A stretch of 64,000 nt of DNA from Lachnoclostridium sp. An196 (lineage in GTDB: Bacteria > Bacillota > Clostridia > Lachnospirales > Lachnospiraceae). Positions 1 to 7,879 of this stretch are shown one piece after another. The notes beneath the pieces are model-generated. The model was not told the DNA's origin and did not search any database. It saw only the letters and a program-made list of their open reading frames with translations. The position numbers were made by a program, and so were the translations under genes. How positions within the stretch are numbered: position 1 is the stretch's first letter; every line of letters begins with the position of its first letter. The stretch spans positions 124,001 to 188,000 of the forward strand of contig NZ_NFJZ01000004.1 of assembly GCF_002160135.1 (NCBI RefSeq), read 5' to 3'.

Positions 1-70
1 TGTACCCACTTTATAATGCCTTTGAAATCAGGCAAAATATTTGTACCAGCTGTACCCACTTCCCGCACAC

Positions 71-115
71 AAAAAGCGTTCCCTTTTCGCTGCAATGGAT
101 TAGAGAACGCTTTTT
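71..115. terminator. Intrinsic terminator, possibly bidirectional
   Basis: An 11-bp perfect inverted repeat (AAAAAGCGTTC at 71-81, GAACGCTTTTT at 105-115) carries a T-run on each strand. It lies just past the stop of the minus-strand coiled-coil gene and could also end a plus-strand gene lying left of the window. The spacer between the arms is 23 nt, longer than typical. Confidence 0.6.
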
Positions 116-140
116 CTGCAGTTTTGATTCATTGGATATT

Positions 141-686
141 CTATGCGGTTTCGTTGAGAGCTTTTTTGATCTCGCCGACTTCGTATTCCAGATGGTTCAG
201 CCGTATCAGGATTAATTCTCGTTCTTCTTTGCCCTTTAATGCCTCATCGAGTTTTCGGCTCAGGTCGATATGGCCTTCGGCGATGATTTTAATGTCACGA
301 ATCACTTCATTTTCCAATTTAAGCTGGATGCTGTCTGTTCTTTCTGTTATCTGTTCTATTTTGCAATCCATCTGGTCCATTCTAGATTCTATACGATCCA
401 CTCTGGATTCTATACGATCCACTCTGGAATCCATTTGTTCTATCTTGGAATCCATTTGTTCTATTTTGGAATCCATTTGTTCTATTTTGGAATCCATTTG
501 TTCTATTTTGGAATCCATTTGTTCTATCTTGGAATCCATTTGTTCTATCTTGGAATCCATCTGTTCTATCTTGGAATCCATTTGTTCCATTTTGGAACCC
601 ATCTGTCCTATTTTGGAATCTATTTGTTCCATTTTGGAATTCACTTGCTCCAGTTGTGTCAGGATATTTTTTAATTCTTCAGACAC
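141..686 (-). CDS. Heptad-repeat coiled-coil protein
   Basis: Function unknown. The 181-residue product is almost entirely predicted coiled coil. Residues 18-112 are back-to-back heptads, including seven identical KIEQMDS units (about 39-87) flanked by variants such as RVDRIES and RMDQMDC. The tail (113-181) is charged, helical and non-repetitive. There is no signal peptide or membrane segment, so it is probably a cytosolic rod or oligomerising protein. The start is GTG at 686, chosen because GGAGG lies eight bases upstream and the product begins MSEELKN. The hydrophobic/polar pattern suggests a parallel multimer, but that is inference. An overlapping plus-strand frame is an artefact of the same repeat. 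Confidence 0.7.
   Translation of the reverse strand: MSEELKNILTQLEQVNSKMEQIDSKIGQMGSKMEQMDSKIEQMDSKIEQMDSKIEQMDSKIEQMDSKIEQMDSKIEQMDSKIEQMDSRVDRIESRVDRIESRMDQMDCKIEQITERTDSIQLKLENEVIRDIKIIAEGHIDLSRKLDEALKGKEERELILIRLNHLEYEVGEIKKALNETA
351..635 (-). repeat. 21-bp tandem repeat encoding heptads
   Basis: About 13 consecutive 21-bp units inside the coiled-coil gene. The central seven are nearly identical at DNA level and encode KIEQMDS; the outer ones have diverged. Because the unit length is a multiple of three, slippage changes rod length without breaking the frame. Confidence 0.9.
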
Positions 687-765
687 TATGTAACCCCTCC
701 GTTCTTTTGATGGCTTAAAATTGTGAAGCAGCCTGCGCCGGCAATGGTTATCATTTGTAAAAGTA

Positions 766-794
766 ATTATATCATAGCATACTTTTCTTTTAGC
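766..794 (-). promoter_or_regulatory. Candidate extended -10 promoter of the coiled-coil gene
   Basis: On the minus strand TGATATAAT (perfect -10 with a TGn extension) sits about 80 bases upstream of the GTG start. The -35 at 17-bp spacing (GCTAAA) is poor, so the call rests on the -10 element. Confidence 0.35.
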
Positions 795-834
795 GCAAGG
801 GGGTAAAATATGTTTATGGCATATTTTTTTGGGC

Positions 835-1338
835 CTATTCAGGCACTTCGAAGATCCCCAGAGAAGGGGGCGAATAAGTGAATGCCATAAAGCAGACGAC
901 TATTAAAATCACGGCGATCAGGATCCACAAGGTCTTGGTTCTTGGAGGGCAAGAGAGTGCTGTCCGATAAGCGATACAGAAGCCGGTAAGTACACTGAAG
1001 AAAAAAGTCAGCAGATCCAGAAACAGTGTATGGTATCCGAGAACGCCGGTATATGTGTAAAATATGACGGGAATCGCAAAAGTCCCGGCAAGAGTGCCGG
1101 AAAGCATGGAGAAAAGCACACAGTCTTTTGCATCATGGAATTTAAAATACAAATAAAAAGAATAGCCCAGCATGGGAAAAAAACAGAGTTTCATGTGTTC
1201 CCAGGTGGATTCGTTTACCGGGAAGAAAAGTCCGGCTGCCGTGCTGTATCCGGACCACTCATAGATAAAGTGGGCAAGGGAACCGGCAGCCAGGACAAAG
1301 AATATGCCTTTGAGCAGGTCGCGCTTTAATGAGTTCAT
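835..1338 (-). CDS. DUF6512-like integral membrane protein
   Basis: Function unknown. The 167-residue protein has five to six hydrophobic segments: about 10-30, 48-66, 78-98, 102-122 and 137-155. The stretch FPVNESTWEHMKL after the first helix is a polar, probably membrane-edge motif that I associate with the DUF6512 family; that assignment is from memory. There is no signal peptide beyond the first membrane helix. It lies 31 bp downstream of uridine kinase on the same strand, so co-transcription is likely, but nothing in the sequence links it to nucleoside metabolism. Confidence 0.6.
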   Translation of the reverse strand: MNSLKRDLLKGIFFVLAAGSLAHFIYEWSGYSTAAGLFFPVNESTWEHMKLCFFPMLGYSFYLYFKFHDAKDCVLFSMLSGTLAGTFAIPVIFYTYTGVLGYHTLFLDLLTFFFSVLTGFCIAYRTALSCPPRTKTLWILIAVILIVVCFMAFTYSPPSLGIFEVPE

Positions 1339-1369
1339 GATATCACCATGAACAGCATATGCAGCAAAT

Positions 1370-1984
1370 TTACTGTTTATTCAGAAGGAGCCGTATCTTT
1401 GATTGTACAACATCGAAAGCCACATCGTTCATACCGCTGTTGATGACGATATCGGCCAGTGCGCGGGTCGGTTCTACATACAGGTAATGCATGGGTTTTA
1501 CGGTAGTCAGATACTGTTCCACTATATTGTCCAGATCGCGCCCCCGTTCTTTCACATCGCGGACGATTCTCCGCAGGATACGTTCATCCGCGTCTGCTTC
1601 CACATAGATCTTAATATCGATCATGTTCCGGATACGGGGATCGGAGAGCAGCAGGATACCTTCTGCCAGAATGATCTTTTTCGGCTCGATGTGAAGAATC
1701 TTGTCGGAACGGTTGTGCTGGGAATAATCATAGACGGGACAGTCAATGGCATGCCCGGATTTTAACAGTTCCAGATGTTGGAGCATCAGATCGGTCTCCA
1801 GGGAATCCGGATGATCGTAATTTACTTTCTTGCGGTCCTCAAAAGGAACGTCGTCCTGCCGCTTGTAGTAATTGTCGTGGTAAATAACTGCTACGTCATC
1901 TTTGAAGGCTTCTTTCAGGCGGTTTGTAAAAGTCGATTTTCCAGAACCAGTACCGCCTGCGATGCCGATAATGATAGAATTCAT
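1370..1984 (-). CDS. udk: Uridine kinase
   Basis: Phosphorylates uridine (and probably cytidine) to the monophosphate in pyrimidine salvage; cytosolic. The 204-residue length fits the bacterial Udk family. The P-loop GGTGSGKST is at residues 10-18; YHDNYYK (about 36-42) and DHPDS (about 58-62) are the substrate-binding motifs of the family, and RRIVRDVKERGRD near 137-149 is the lid arginine region. ATG at 1984 follows AAGGAG at good spacing. The P-loop and family motifs leave little doubt about the general function. It is transcribed with the downstream DUF6512-like gene. Confidence 0.9.
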   Translation of the reverse strand: MNSIIIGIAGGTGSGKSTFTNRLKEAFKDDVAVIYHDNYYKRQDDVPFEDRKKVNYDHPDSLETDLMLQHLELLKSGHAIDCPVYDYSQHNRSDKILHIEPKKIILAEGILLLSDPRIRNMIDIKIYVEADADERILRRIVRDVKERGRDLDNIVEQYLTTVKPMHYLYVEPTRALADIVINSGMNDVAFDVVQSKIRLLLNKQ

Positions 1985-2032
1985 GGATACTCCTTCTTTT
2001 GTCGTCGAATTTTTCTTTTATTTTACACTTTT

Positions 2033-2061
2033 TTAATATGGATTTCTACTGGATTTTGCAA
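2033..2061 (-). promoter_or_regulatory. Candidate promoter for udk
   Basis: Minus strand TTGCAA, 17 bp, TATTAA about 50 bases before the udk start. Both boxes are imperfect. Confidence 0.35.
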
Positions 2062-2132
2062 AAGAGAAAAGAAATTTGCGGAAAGATTAACAGATAGCCG
2101 ACGAATGGCCGGGGCCTTCCGGGGGAACCCGG

Positions 2133-2315
2133 TCAGGCCCTGCCTCCTTCGTCGTCTGCCAGATGACTCATGGCATAACGGCAACACTGGATAACCAATT
2201 GATTGAAGGGAATGCCCTTCTGCCGGCTTAAGTGATCCATCTCAGAAAACAATCCGGACGGAACACGGATGGTCTTGCTCACATACTCGTTCTTCTCTAC
2301 CCTGAATTTTTCCAT
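2133..2315 (-). CDS. Small ribbon-helix-helix-like protein (copy 1)
   Basis: A 60-residue protein starting MEKFRVEKNEYV at 2315, chosen because GGGAGG precedes this ATG; an upstream in-frame ATG at 2372 has no comparable site. The layout is a short beta strand (SKTIRVPSGL) followed by two helices (LFSEMDHLSRQKG and FNQLVIQCCRYAM), as in MetJ/Arc-type ribbon-helix-helix DNA-binding proteins. It resembles the small YlcI/YnfO-type family common in Clostridia, from memory. It has a close paralog immediately upstream (2398-2571). Target unknown; autoregulation is plausible. Confidence 0.65.
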   Translation of the reverse strand: MEKFRVEKNEYVSKTIRVPSGLFSEMDHLSRQKGIPFNQLVIQCCRYAMSHLADDEGGRA

Positions 2316-2397
2316 GGGTTCCTCCCAAATAAAAACTATGTTTAGTTTACCATAGCTGTCAGCTTTAAGCAAGAAGAAACAGGGAGATCAGTGATGA

Positions 2398-2571
2398 TCA
2401 GGTGTCGCTGTCCTCTAGATTATTCAGAGAGTAGCGGCAGCACTGGATGACCAACTGATTTAGAGAGACATTTTTCTGTTGGGCAAGTACGCTCAGCTCG
2501 GTAACCAGGTCTTTGGGCAGCCGAAATGTTTTGTTTACATATTCTGTTTTTTCTACCCGAAACTGTTCCAC
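2398..2571 (-). CDS. Small ribbon-helix-helix-like protein (copy 2, GTG start)
   Basis: A 57-residue protein read from GTG at 2571 with AGAGGTGA just upstream. It begins MEQFRVEKTEYVNKTFRLP and ends NLEDSDT. It is plainly paralogous to the downstream copy: the FRVEK-EYV-KT start and the NQLVIQCCRY helix are shared, while the linker helix differs (LVTELSVLAQQKN here). Two copies in tandem suggest a duplication that may now form heterodimers or bind different operators. Repeats that could be its operator lie just upstream at 2619-2666. Confidence 0.65.
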   Translation of the reverse strand: MEQFRVEKTEYVNKTFRLPKDLVTELSVLAQQKNVSLNQLVIQCCRYSLNNLEDSDT

Positions 2572-2618
2572 TGTACATCACCTCTCGGAAGTATTATAAT
2601 TGTAATTAGATTAAGAAA

Positions 2619-2666
2619 ATATACACCAAAATTACATTAAATATATACACCATAATTAATGGGTGT
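2619..2666. promoter_or_regulatory. Direct and inverted repeats between RHH genes and hemerythrin
   Basis: ATATACACCA occurs at 2619-2628 and again at 2643-2652 (24 bp apart), each followed by an AATTA-type tract. The second copy also forms an inverted repeat with GGTGT at 2662-2666. Ribbon-helix-helix proteins typically bind such paired short repeats. The region separates leftward RHH genes from rightward hemerythrin, so it could serve both; this is inference. Confidence 0.4.
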
Positions 2667-2905
2667 CAAACGGCCGGAAGGGAAAAATGGATGACAGAAA
2701 ATTAAAAGAACATATCTGTAAAGAGCTTATGGATATGGCGGATGAATGGGAAATTGAAATGGAGAGATGGGCGGAAAAACACCCGGAAGAAGACCGGGAA
2801 TTATGCCGTATGGGTAATCCTGATTTCATCGCCGCAGGGGTAGCGGACCGGGAAAATATGTGTTATGATAAATGCAGTCAGAAAAGATCAAAGGAGGAAC
2901 CTACG
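2663..2905 (+). other. In-frame 5' extension of the hemerythrin frame
   Basis: The hemerythrin frame stays open upstream to a GTG at 2663, with an internal ATG at 2687 preceded by GGAAGGG. The encoded 81 residues look protein-like (MDDRKLKEHICKELMDMADE, then acidic helix). They may be an N-terminal extension, or the remains of a separate small gene running into hemerythrin. Confidence 0.35.
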
Positions 2906-3328
2906 ATGTATGCGGAATTTGATGAGAGCCTGGTAACCGGGAATGAGATGATCGACGGACAGCACAAAGAACTGATCGACAAGATCAATAAACTGGTGGC
3001 CTGTTGTGAACAGGGCGGAGGCAAGCTGGAAGCCATCAAGATGCTTGACTATCTGTCCGATTATACAGAATTTCATTTCAGCGCAGAGGAGAAGCTCCAG
3101 GAAGAGATTTCCTATCCGGGCATTGAAGAACACAGGAAACAGCACGCGGATTTTAAACAGGCTGTTTCTGAACTGCACGAGATGCTGGAAGAGGAGGAAG
3201 GACCGTCTGATGCGTTTGTTGCCGCTGTGAATAAAAACGTAATCGACTGGCTGTATCGTCATATCAAAGGATTTGACCGCTCTGTAGCGGAATATAAAAA
3301 TATGAAGGCACAGGCTGATAGACTGTAA
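2906..3328 (+). CDS. Bacteriohemerythrin
   Basis: A 140-residue four-helix di-iron protein that reversibly binds oxygen; in anaerobes it is thought to deliver, store or scavenge O2. All seven family iron ligands are visible with correct spacing: H20, H57 with E61 (HxxxE), H76 with H80 (HxxxH), H119 with D124 (HxxxxD). The ATG at 2906 is chosen for its AAAGGAGG site and because family members start just before the DESL...GN-MID segment. The open frame extends 81 codons upstream, so a longer form cannot be excluded. No chemotaxis or signalling domain is attached. An intrinsic terminator follows. Confidence 0.88.
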   Translation: MYAEFDESLVTGNEMIDGQHKELIDKINKLVACCEQGGGKLEAIKMLDYLSDYTEFHFSAEEKLQEEISYPGIEEHRKQHADFKQAVSELHEMLEEEEGPSDAFVAAVNKNVIDWLYRHIKGFDRSVAEYKNMKAQADRL

Positions 3329-3349
3329 TTCCATAAGAAAACGGAAAAT

Positions 3350-3378
3350 GGCGCTTTGCGTACGCAGGGCGTCTTTTT
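3350..3378 (+). terminator. Terminator of the hemerythrin gene
   Basis: An 11-bp stem with two G-U pairs centred on TGCGTACGCA, followed by TTTTT at 3374-3378, starts 22 bases after the stop codon. Confidence 0.75.
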
Positions 3379-3404
3379 CTGTGCTGATAAAACAAAGATG
3401 ATAT

Positions 3405-3454
3405 TAATAAGTAAATTTAATAATATAAATTATATATATTAAATTTACTTATTA
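3405..3454. promoter_or_regulatory. 18-bp AT-rich inverted repeat (operator candidate for purL)
   Basis: Perfect 18-bp arms (3405-3422 and 3437-3454, TTAATAAG... form) are separated by 14 bp. Each arm also contains the small palindrome TAAATTTA. The right arm overlaps the predicted -35 box of purL, the position expected of a repressor operator. It does not resemble the B. subtilis PurBox and has no T-run, so it is not a terminator. Confidence 0.5.
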
Positions 3455-3472
3455 TATGAAATGTGATATGAT
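3444..3472 (+). promoter_or_regulatory. purL promoter
   Basis: TTTACT (3444-3449), 17 bp, TATGAT (3467-3472), with a TGA extension before the -10. It lies about 75 bases before the purL start. Confidence 0.55.
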
Positions 3473-3548
3473 AATCCAAAAAGTAAAGGATTTTCTGATT
3501 TCTCATGTCAGAAGACCCGGTGTGAAATGATAAGTGGAGGTAAACAGC

Positions 3549-6500
3549 ATGGTAAGACGCGTCTTTGTTGAAAAAAAAGAAGCTTATGCGGTCAAAGCGA
3601 AAGAGCTGCAGGAAGAGATTCAGAGCTATCTGGGCATCCAGACTGTGACGGGGGTGCGGGTACTGATCCGTTATGACGTGGAGAATATCTCTGACGATAC
3701 ATTCGAAAAAGCCTGCCATACCGTGTTCAGCGAACCGCCGGTGGATATCCTGTATCTGGAAGAATTTCCGCAGGAAGAAACAGATGCGGTATTTGGAGTT
3801 GAGTATCTTCCGGGGCAGTTTGACCAGAGAGCGGATTCCGCGGTACAGTGCGTGCAGTTTCTGAATTCTTCCGAGGAACCGGTGATCCGTACGGCGACAG
3901 TATATGTGGTGGAAGGCAGTGTGACTGAGGAGGAACTGGCGGCCATTAAGGCATTCTGTATTAACCCGGTGGATTCCAGGGAGACAGATATGGAGAAACC
4001 GGAAACATTAGTGACAGTGTTTGAAGAGCCTGAGGAAGTGAAGATCTTTGATGGATTTTGCGGGATGGACGAAGATACGCTGAAAGCATTGTACGATTCT
4101 TTGAGTCTCGCCATGACGTTTAAGGATTTCCTGCATATTCAGAATTATTTCCGGGGCGAGGAAAAACGGGACCCGTCCATGACAGAGATACGCGTGCTGG
4201 ATACATATTGGTCAGACCACTGCCGTCATACGACTTTTTCTACGGAATTGACAGATGTTGCGTTTGAGGACGGGTACTATCGCAAACCCATCGAAGAGAC
4301 GTACCGCCGGTATCTTTCAGACAGGGAAGACGTATATCAGGGAAGAAAAGATAAATTTCCGTGCCTGATGGATCTGGCCCTGATGGCAATGAAGAAATTG
4401 AAAAAAGAAGGAAAACTTCAGGACCAGGAAGAGTCGGACGAGATCAATGCCTGCTCTATCGTTGTTCCGGTGGAGATTGACGGAAAAACGGAAGAATGGC
4501 TTGTGAACTTCAAAAATGAGACGCATAATCATCCTACTGAGATCGAGCCGTTCGGCGGGGCGGCCACCTGCCTGGGAGGAGCTATCCGCGATCCCTTATC
4601 CGGACGTACTTATGTCTATCAGGCAATGCGCGTAACCGGAGCTGCGAATCCCACCGTGCCGGTATCCGAGACTCTGAAGGGCAAACTGCCTCAGAAAAAA
4701 CTGGTGCGCGGGGCGGCGAGCGGTTACAGCTCTTATGGCAACCAGATCGGTCTTGCCACCGGTTATGTAAAAGAGATTTATCATCCGGATTATGTGGCGA
4801 AACGTATGGAGATCGGAGCAGTCATGGGAGCCGCTCCGAGAAAAGACGTGATCCGTGAGACTTCCGATCCGGGCAACATTATCATTTTGCTGGGCGGACG
4901 CACGGGACGAGACGGCTGCGGCGGCGCCACCGGCTCCTCCAAGGTACACACAGAAGCTTCCATCGAAACCTGCGGCGCTGAAGTGCAGAAAGGAAACGCT
5001 CCTACGGAGCGTAAGATCCAGAGACTGTTCCGCCGCCCGGAAGTAACGCGTCTGATCCGCAAATGCAACGATTTCGGCGCGGGCGGCGTATCTGTGGCTA
5101 TTGGCGAGCTGGCAGACGGGTTGGTAGTCGATCTGGATAAGGTGCCGAAAAAATATGCGGGCCTTGACGGTACAGAGATCGCTATTTCCGAGTCTCAGGA
5201 GCGTATGGCAGTAGTCGTGGACGCGGGAGACGTGGATGAGTTTATGAAATACGCGGCGGAGGAAAATCTGGAGGCCGTGTGTGTAGCGGAAGTTACAGAA
5301 TCTCCGAGACTGGTGCTGAAATGGAGAGGCAAAGAGATCGTTAATATTTCCCGCGCATTTCTGAATACCAACGGCGCGCATCAGGAGACGGCAGTCGCGG
5401 TGGATATGCCCTCCGAGACAGAGAAATATTTTGAACGAAAAGAAGTCGGCGATGTAAGAGAAGCATGGCTGAATACCCTGAAAGACCTGAATGTATGCTC
5501 CCAGAAAGGCCTGGTAGAGATGTTTGACGGTTCCATTGGCGCGGGAAGCGTGTTCATGCCTTATGGCGGCAAGTATCAGCTTACGGAAACGCAGACCATG
5601 GTGGCTAAACTTCCGGTATTGAAGGGCAAAACGGACACTGTGACCATGATGAGCTACGGATTTGACCCGTACCTGTCCAGCTGGTCTCCTTATCATGGCG
5701 CTGTCTACGCGGTGCTGGAGTCTGTGGCCAGGATTGTAGCTTCCGGCGGAGACTACAGCAGAATCCGTTTTACTTTCCAGGAATATTTCCGCAGAATGAC
5801 AGAGGACCCGCATCGTTGGAGTCAGCCGTTTGCCGCTCTCCTTGGCGCGTACAGCGCGCAGATGGGCTTCGGACTGCCTTCGATCGGCGGGAAAGACAGT
5901 ATGTCCGGTACATTTAATGACATTGACGTACCCCCGACACTGGTCTCTTTCGCGGTGGATATCGCCAGCGATAAGACGATCATTACGCCTGAGCTAAAGA
6001 AAGCGGGCAATAAATTAATCCTGCTGAAGATTGACAGGGATGCGTACGATCTGCCGGATTATGGACAGGCGATGGATCTGTACGGCAAATTCTTTGAGGA
6101 TATCAAAGCCGGACGGATCATATCTGCTTATACGCTGGATGGTAAAGGCATTATCGCGGCAGTCAGCAAGATGGCGTTCGGCAATAAGCTGGGCGTGAAG
6201 CTGGAACACAATCTGGATCCTCGGGACGCATTTGCGCCGGGATTTGGATGCATCGTGGCAGAGGTGCCGGATGGGAAAGTAGGAGAACTTTCTATTACGT
6301 ATACTTTGATCGGAGAGGTGACCGAGAGCGGCTTCTCTTATGGAAATGTGTCGATCAGCATGGATGAGGCGCTGGAAGCATGGACGGGCACTCTGGAAAA
6401 AGTATTCCCCACTGTGGCGGTCAAAGGAAAAGAAAAACTGGATACGCCGGTCTATAAGACAGACAGCATTTATGTATGCAAACATAAAGTGGCGAAACCC

Positions 6501-7292
6501 ACAGTGTTTATTCCGGTGTTCCCGGGTACAAACTGTGAATATGACAGTGCAAAGGCGTTTGAGCGTGCGGGAGCAGATGTGGTGACAAAGATTTTCCGGA
6601 ATCTGAGTGAAAGCGATATCCGCGAATCTGTGGACGAATTTGCAAGAACGATCGATCAGGCGCAGATTATTATGTTCCCGGGAGGTTTTTCGGCCGGTGA
6701 TGAACCGGATGGTTCCGCCAAGTTCTTTGCTACGGCGTTCCAGAATGAGAAGATCCGCGAGGCAGTCACGAAACTCTTAAATGAGCGCGATGGACTTGCC
6801 CTGGGCATCTGCAATGGATTCCAGGCGCTGATCAAACTGGGACTGGTTCCCTATGGAGAGATTGTGGGTCAGAAAGAAGATTCTCCGACCCTGACGTTCA
6901 ATACCATTGGCAGGCATATATCCCGTATGGTGTATACCAAAGTCGTGACCAATAAGTCTCCGTGGCTTGCAGGCGCGCAGCTGGGCGGCGTCTATGTAAA
7001 CCCGGCTTCCCATGGAGAAGGCCGTTTCGTGGCTCCGAAAGAATGGATCGACCGTCTTTTCGCCAACGGACAGGTGGCGACTCAGTACGTAGATTTGGAC
7101 GGCAGCCCGACCATGGACGAGGAATGGAATGTGAATGGATCCTATGCTTCCATTGAAGGTATTACAAGTCCGGACGGCCGTGTGCTGGGCAAGATGGCGC
7201 ATTCTGAACGCCGGGGAGATTCCGTGGCGGTCAATATCTACGGAGAACAGGATATGAAGATTTTTGAATCAGGCGTAGCATATTTTAAATAA
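3549..7292 (+). CDS. purL: Phosphoribosylformylglycinamidine synthase, single-chain
   Basis: Fourth step of de novo purine synthesis: FGAR + glutamine + ATP to FGAM. The 1247-residue length matches the large single-chain type that carries the glutaminase domain. The N-terminal and linker domain is followed by two AIRS-like halves (NETHNHPTEIEPFGGAATC near 320, and GKDSMSGTF in the second half). The class I glutaminase domain starts near 983, with nucleophile Cys1088 in LGICNGFQ and the His1155/Glu1157 pair in SHGEGRF. The ATG at 3549 follows GTGGAGG; an upstream ATG at 3534 lacks a site. No other pur gene is adjacent. Control is probably through the inverted repeat over its promoter. Confidence 0.96.
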   Translation: MVRRVFVEKKEAYAVKAKELQEEIQSYLGIQTVTGVRVLIRYDVENISDDTFEKACHTVFSEPPVDILYLEEFPQEETDAVFGVEYLPGQFDQRADSAVQCVQFLNSSEEPVIRTATVYVVEGSVTEEELAAIKAFCINPVDSRETDMEKPETLVTVFEEPEEVKIFDGFCGMDEDTLKALYDSLSLAMTFKDFLHIQNYFRGEEKRDPSMTEIRVLDTYWSDHCRHTTFSTELTDVAFEDGYYRKPIEETYRRYLSDREDVYQGRKDKFPCLMDLALMAMKKLKKEGKLQDQEESDEINACSIVVPVEIDGKTEEWLVNFKNETHNHPTEIEPFGGAATCLGGAIRDPLSGRTYVYQAMRVTGAANPTVPVSETLKGKLPQKKLVRGAASGYSSYGNQIGLATGYVKEIYHPDYVAKRMEIGAVMGAAPRKDVIRETSDPGNIIILLGGRTGRDGCGGATGSSKVHTEASIETCGAEVQKGNAPTERKIQRLFRRPEVTRLIRKCNDFGAGGVSVAIGELADGLVVDLDKVPKKYAGLDGTEIAISESQERMAVVVDAGDVDEFMKYAAEENLEAVCVAEVTESPRLVLKWRGKEIVNISRAFLNTNGAHQETAVAVDMPSETEKYFERKEVGDVREAWLNTLKDLNVCSQKGLVEMFDGSIGAGSVFMPYGGKYQLTETQTMVAKLPVLKGKTDTVTMMSYGFDPYLSSWSPYHGAVYAVLESVARIVASGGDYSRIRFTFQEYFRRMTEDPHRWSQPFAALLGAYSAQMGFGLPSIGGKDSMSGTFNDIDVPPTLVSFAVDIASDKTIITPELKKAGNKLILLKIDRDAYDLPDYGQAMDLYGKFFEDIKAGRIISAYTLDGKGIIAAVSKMAFGNKLGVKLEHNLDPRDAFAPGFGCIVAEVPDGKVGELSITYTLIGEVTESGFSYGNVSISMDEALEAWTGTLEKVFPTVAVKGKEKLDTPVYKTDSIYVCKHKVAKPTVFIPVFPGTNCEYDSAKAFERAGADVVTKIFRNLSESDIRESVDEFARTIDQAQIIMFPGGFSAGDEPDGSAKFFATAFQNEKIREAVTKLLNERDGLALGICNGFQALIKLGLVPYGEIVGQKEDSPTLTFNTIGRHISRMVYTKVVTNKSPWLAGAQLGGVYVNPASHGEGRFVAPKEWIDRLFANGQVATQYVDLDGSPTMDEEWNVNGSYASIEGITSPDGRVLGKMAHSERRGDSVAVNIYGEQDMKIFESGVAYFK

Positions 7293-7393
7293 TGGTTCAG
7301 AATTGGAAAAATATGGGATTGAAAAGCATGAAGGTATAATTTCTTTGCGAAATCCGGATACTATCTTTGTAAAACCGGAAGGAGGAAGAGATT

Positions 7394-7708
7394 ATGACAA
7401 AATTAGATTGTTCTGTTGTAAACTGCACCTTTAACAAGGAAAATTCCTGCTGCAAGGACAACATCCATGTAGGAGGCCAGGGCGCCAAGGTCACAGACCA
7501 GACATGCTGTGAAAGTTTTCAGGAGCGCAAAAACGACGGAATGACAAGCAGCTGCAGCACGCCGCACAAGCCGACCGAGGTTTCCTGCGACGCGACTGCC
7601 TGCACCTATAATCAGTCCTGTAAATGCCACGCGGACCAGATTCAGGTGAGCGGTGCGAATGCCTGTCACTGCGAGCAGACAGAATGCTCCACATTTAATT
7701 GTAAATAA
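7394..7708 (+). CDS. Double DUF1540 cysteine-rich protein
   Basis: A 104-residue protein with two copies of the DUF1540 Cys-rich domain (about 4-45 and 63-104). Each begins with the pattern L/VxCxxxxCxxNxxxxC and ends with a Cys-Cys or Cys-x-Cys pair. The cysteine spacing suggests metal binding, but the role is unknown; DUF1540 proteins are frequent in spore-forming Firmicutes. There is no signal peptide. ATG at 7394 follows GGAAGGAGG. It is a single-gene unit closed by a strong terminator. Confidence 0.85.
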   Translation: MTKLDCSVVNCTFNKENSCCKDNIHVGGQGAKVTDQTCCESFQERKNDGMTSSCSTPHKPTEVSCDATACTYNQSCKCHADQIQVSGANACHCEQTECSTFNCK

Positions 7709-7716
7709 GTCAGGAT

Positions 7717-7757
7717 AAAGAGCCGGGATTGTTCAAGGTCAATCCCGGCTCTTTTAC
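7717..7757 (+). terminator. Terminator after the DUF1540 gene
   Basis: A perfect 15-bp stem (AAAGAGCCGGGATTG at 7717-7731 with its complement at 7740-7754), 8-nt loop and a short T-run; eight bases past the stop codon. Confidence 0.88.
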
Positions 7758-7879
7758 GATTCCGGTCAATACAGACTGTACAATCAAAGGAATGGATTCT
7801 TGAACTTATTGCGGATATGTTTTTTTCTGGGATTCCGTTAAAATTAAGTTGAAATCAGAAAAGGAGAGGTGAGGTAATT

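Noticed and set aside
1-61. Direct repeat TGTACCCACTT at 1-11 and 51-61
   Set aside because: Too short and at the window edge; no mobile element or attachment-site context can be seen.
351-635. Regular short repeats resembling a CRISPR array
   Set aside because: The period is 21 bp with no spacers, and units encode coiled-coil heptads in frame.
4596-5813. A 405-codon minus-strand frame inside purL
   Set aside because: Antisense shadow of a conserved enzyme; Cys/His/Arg-rich composition with no domain signature.
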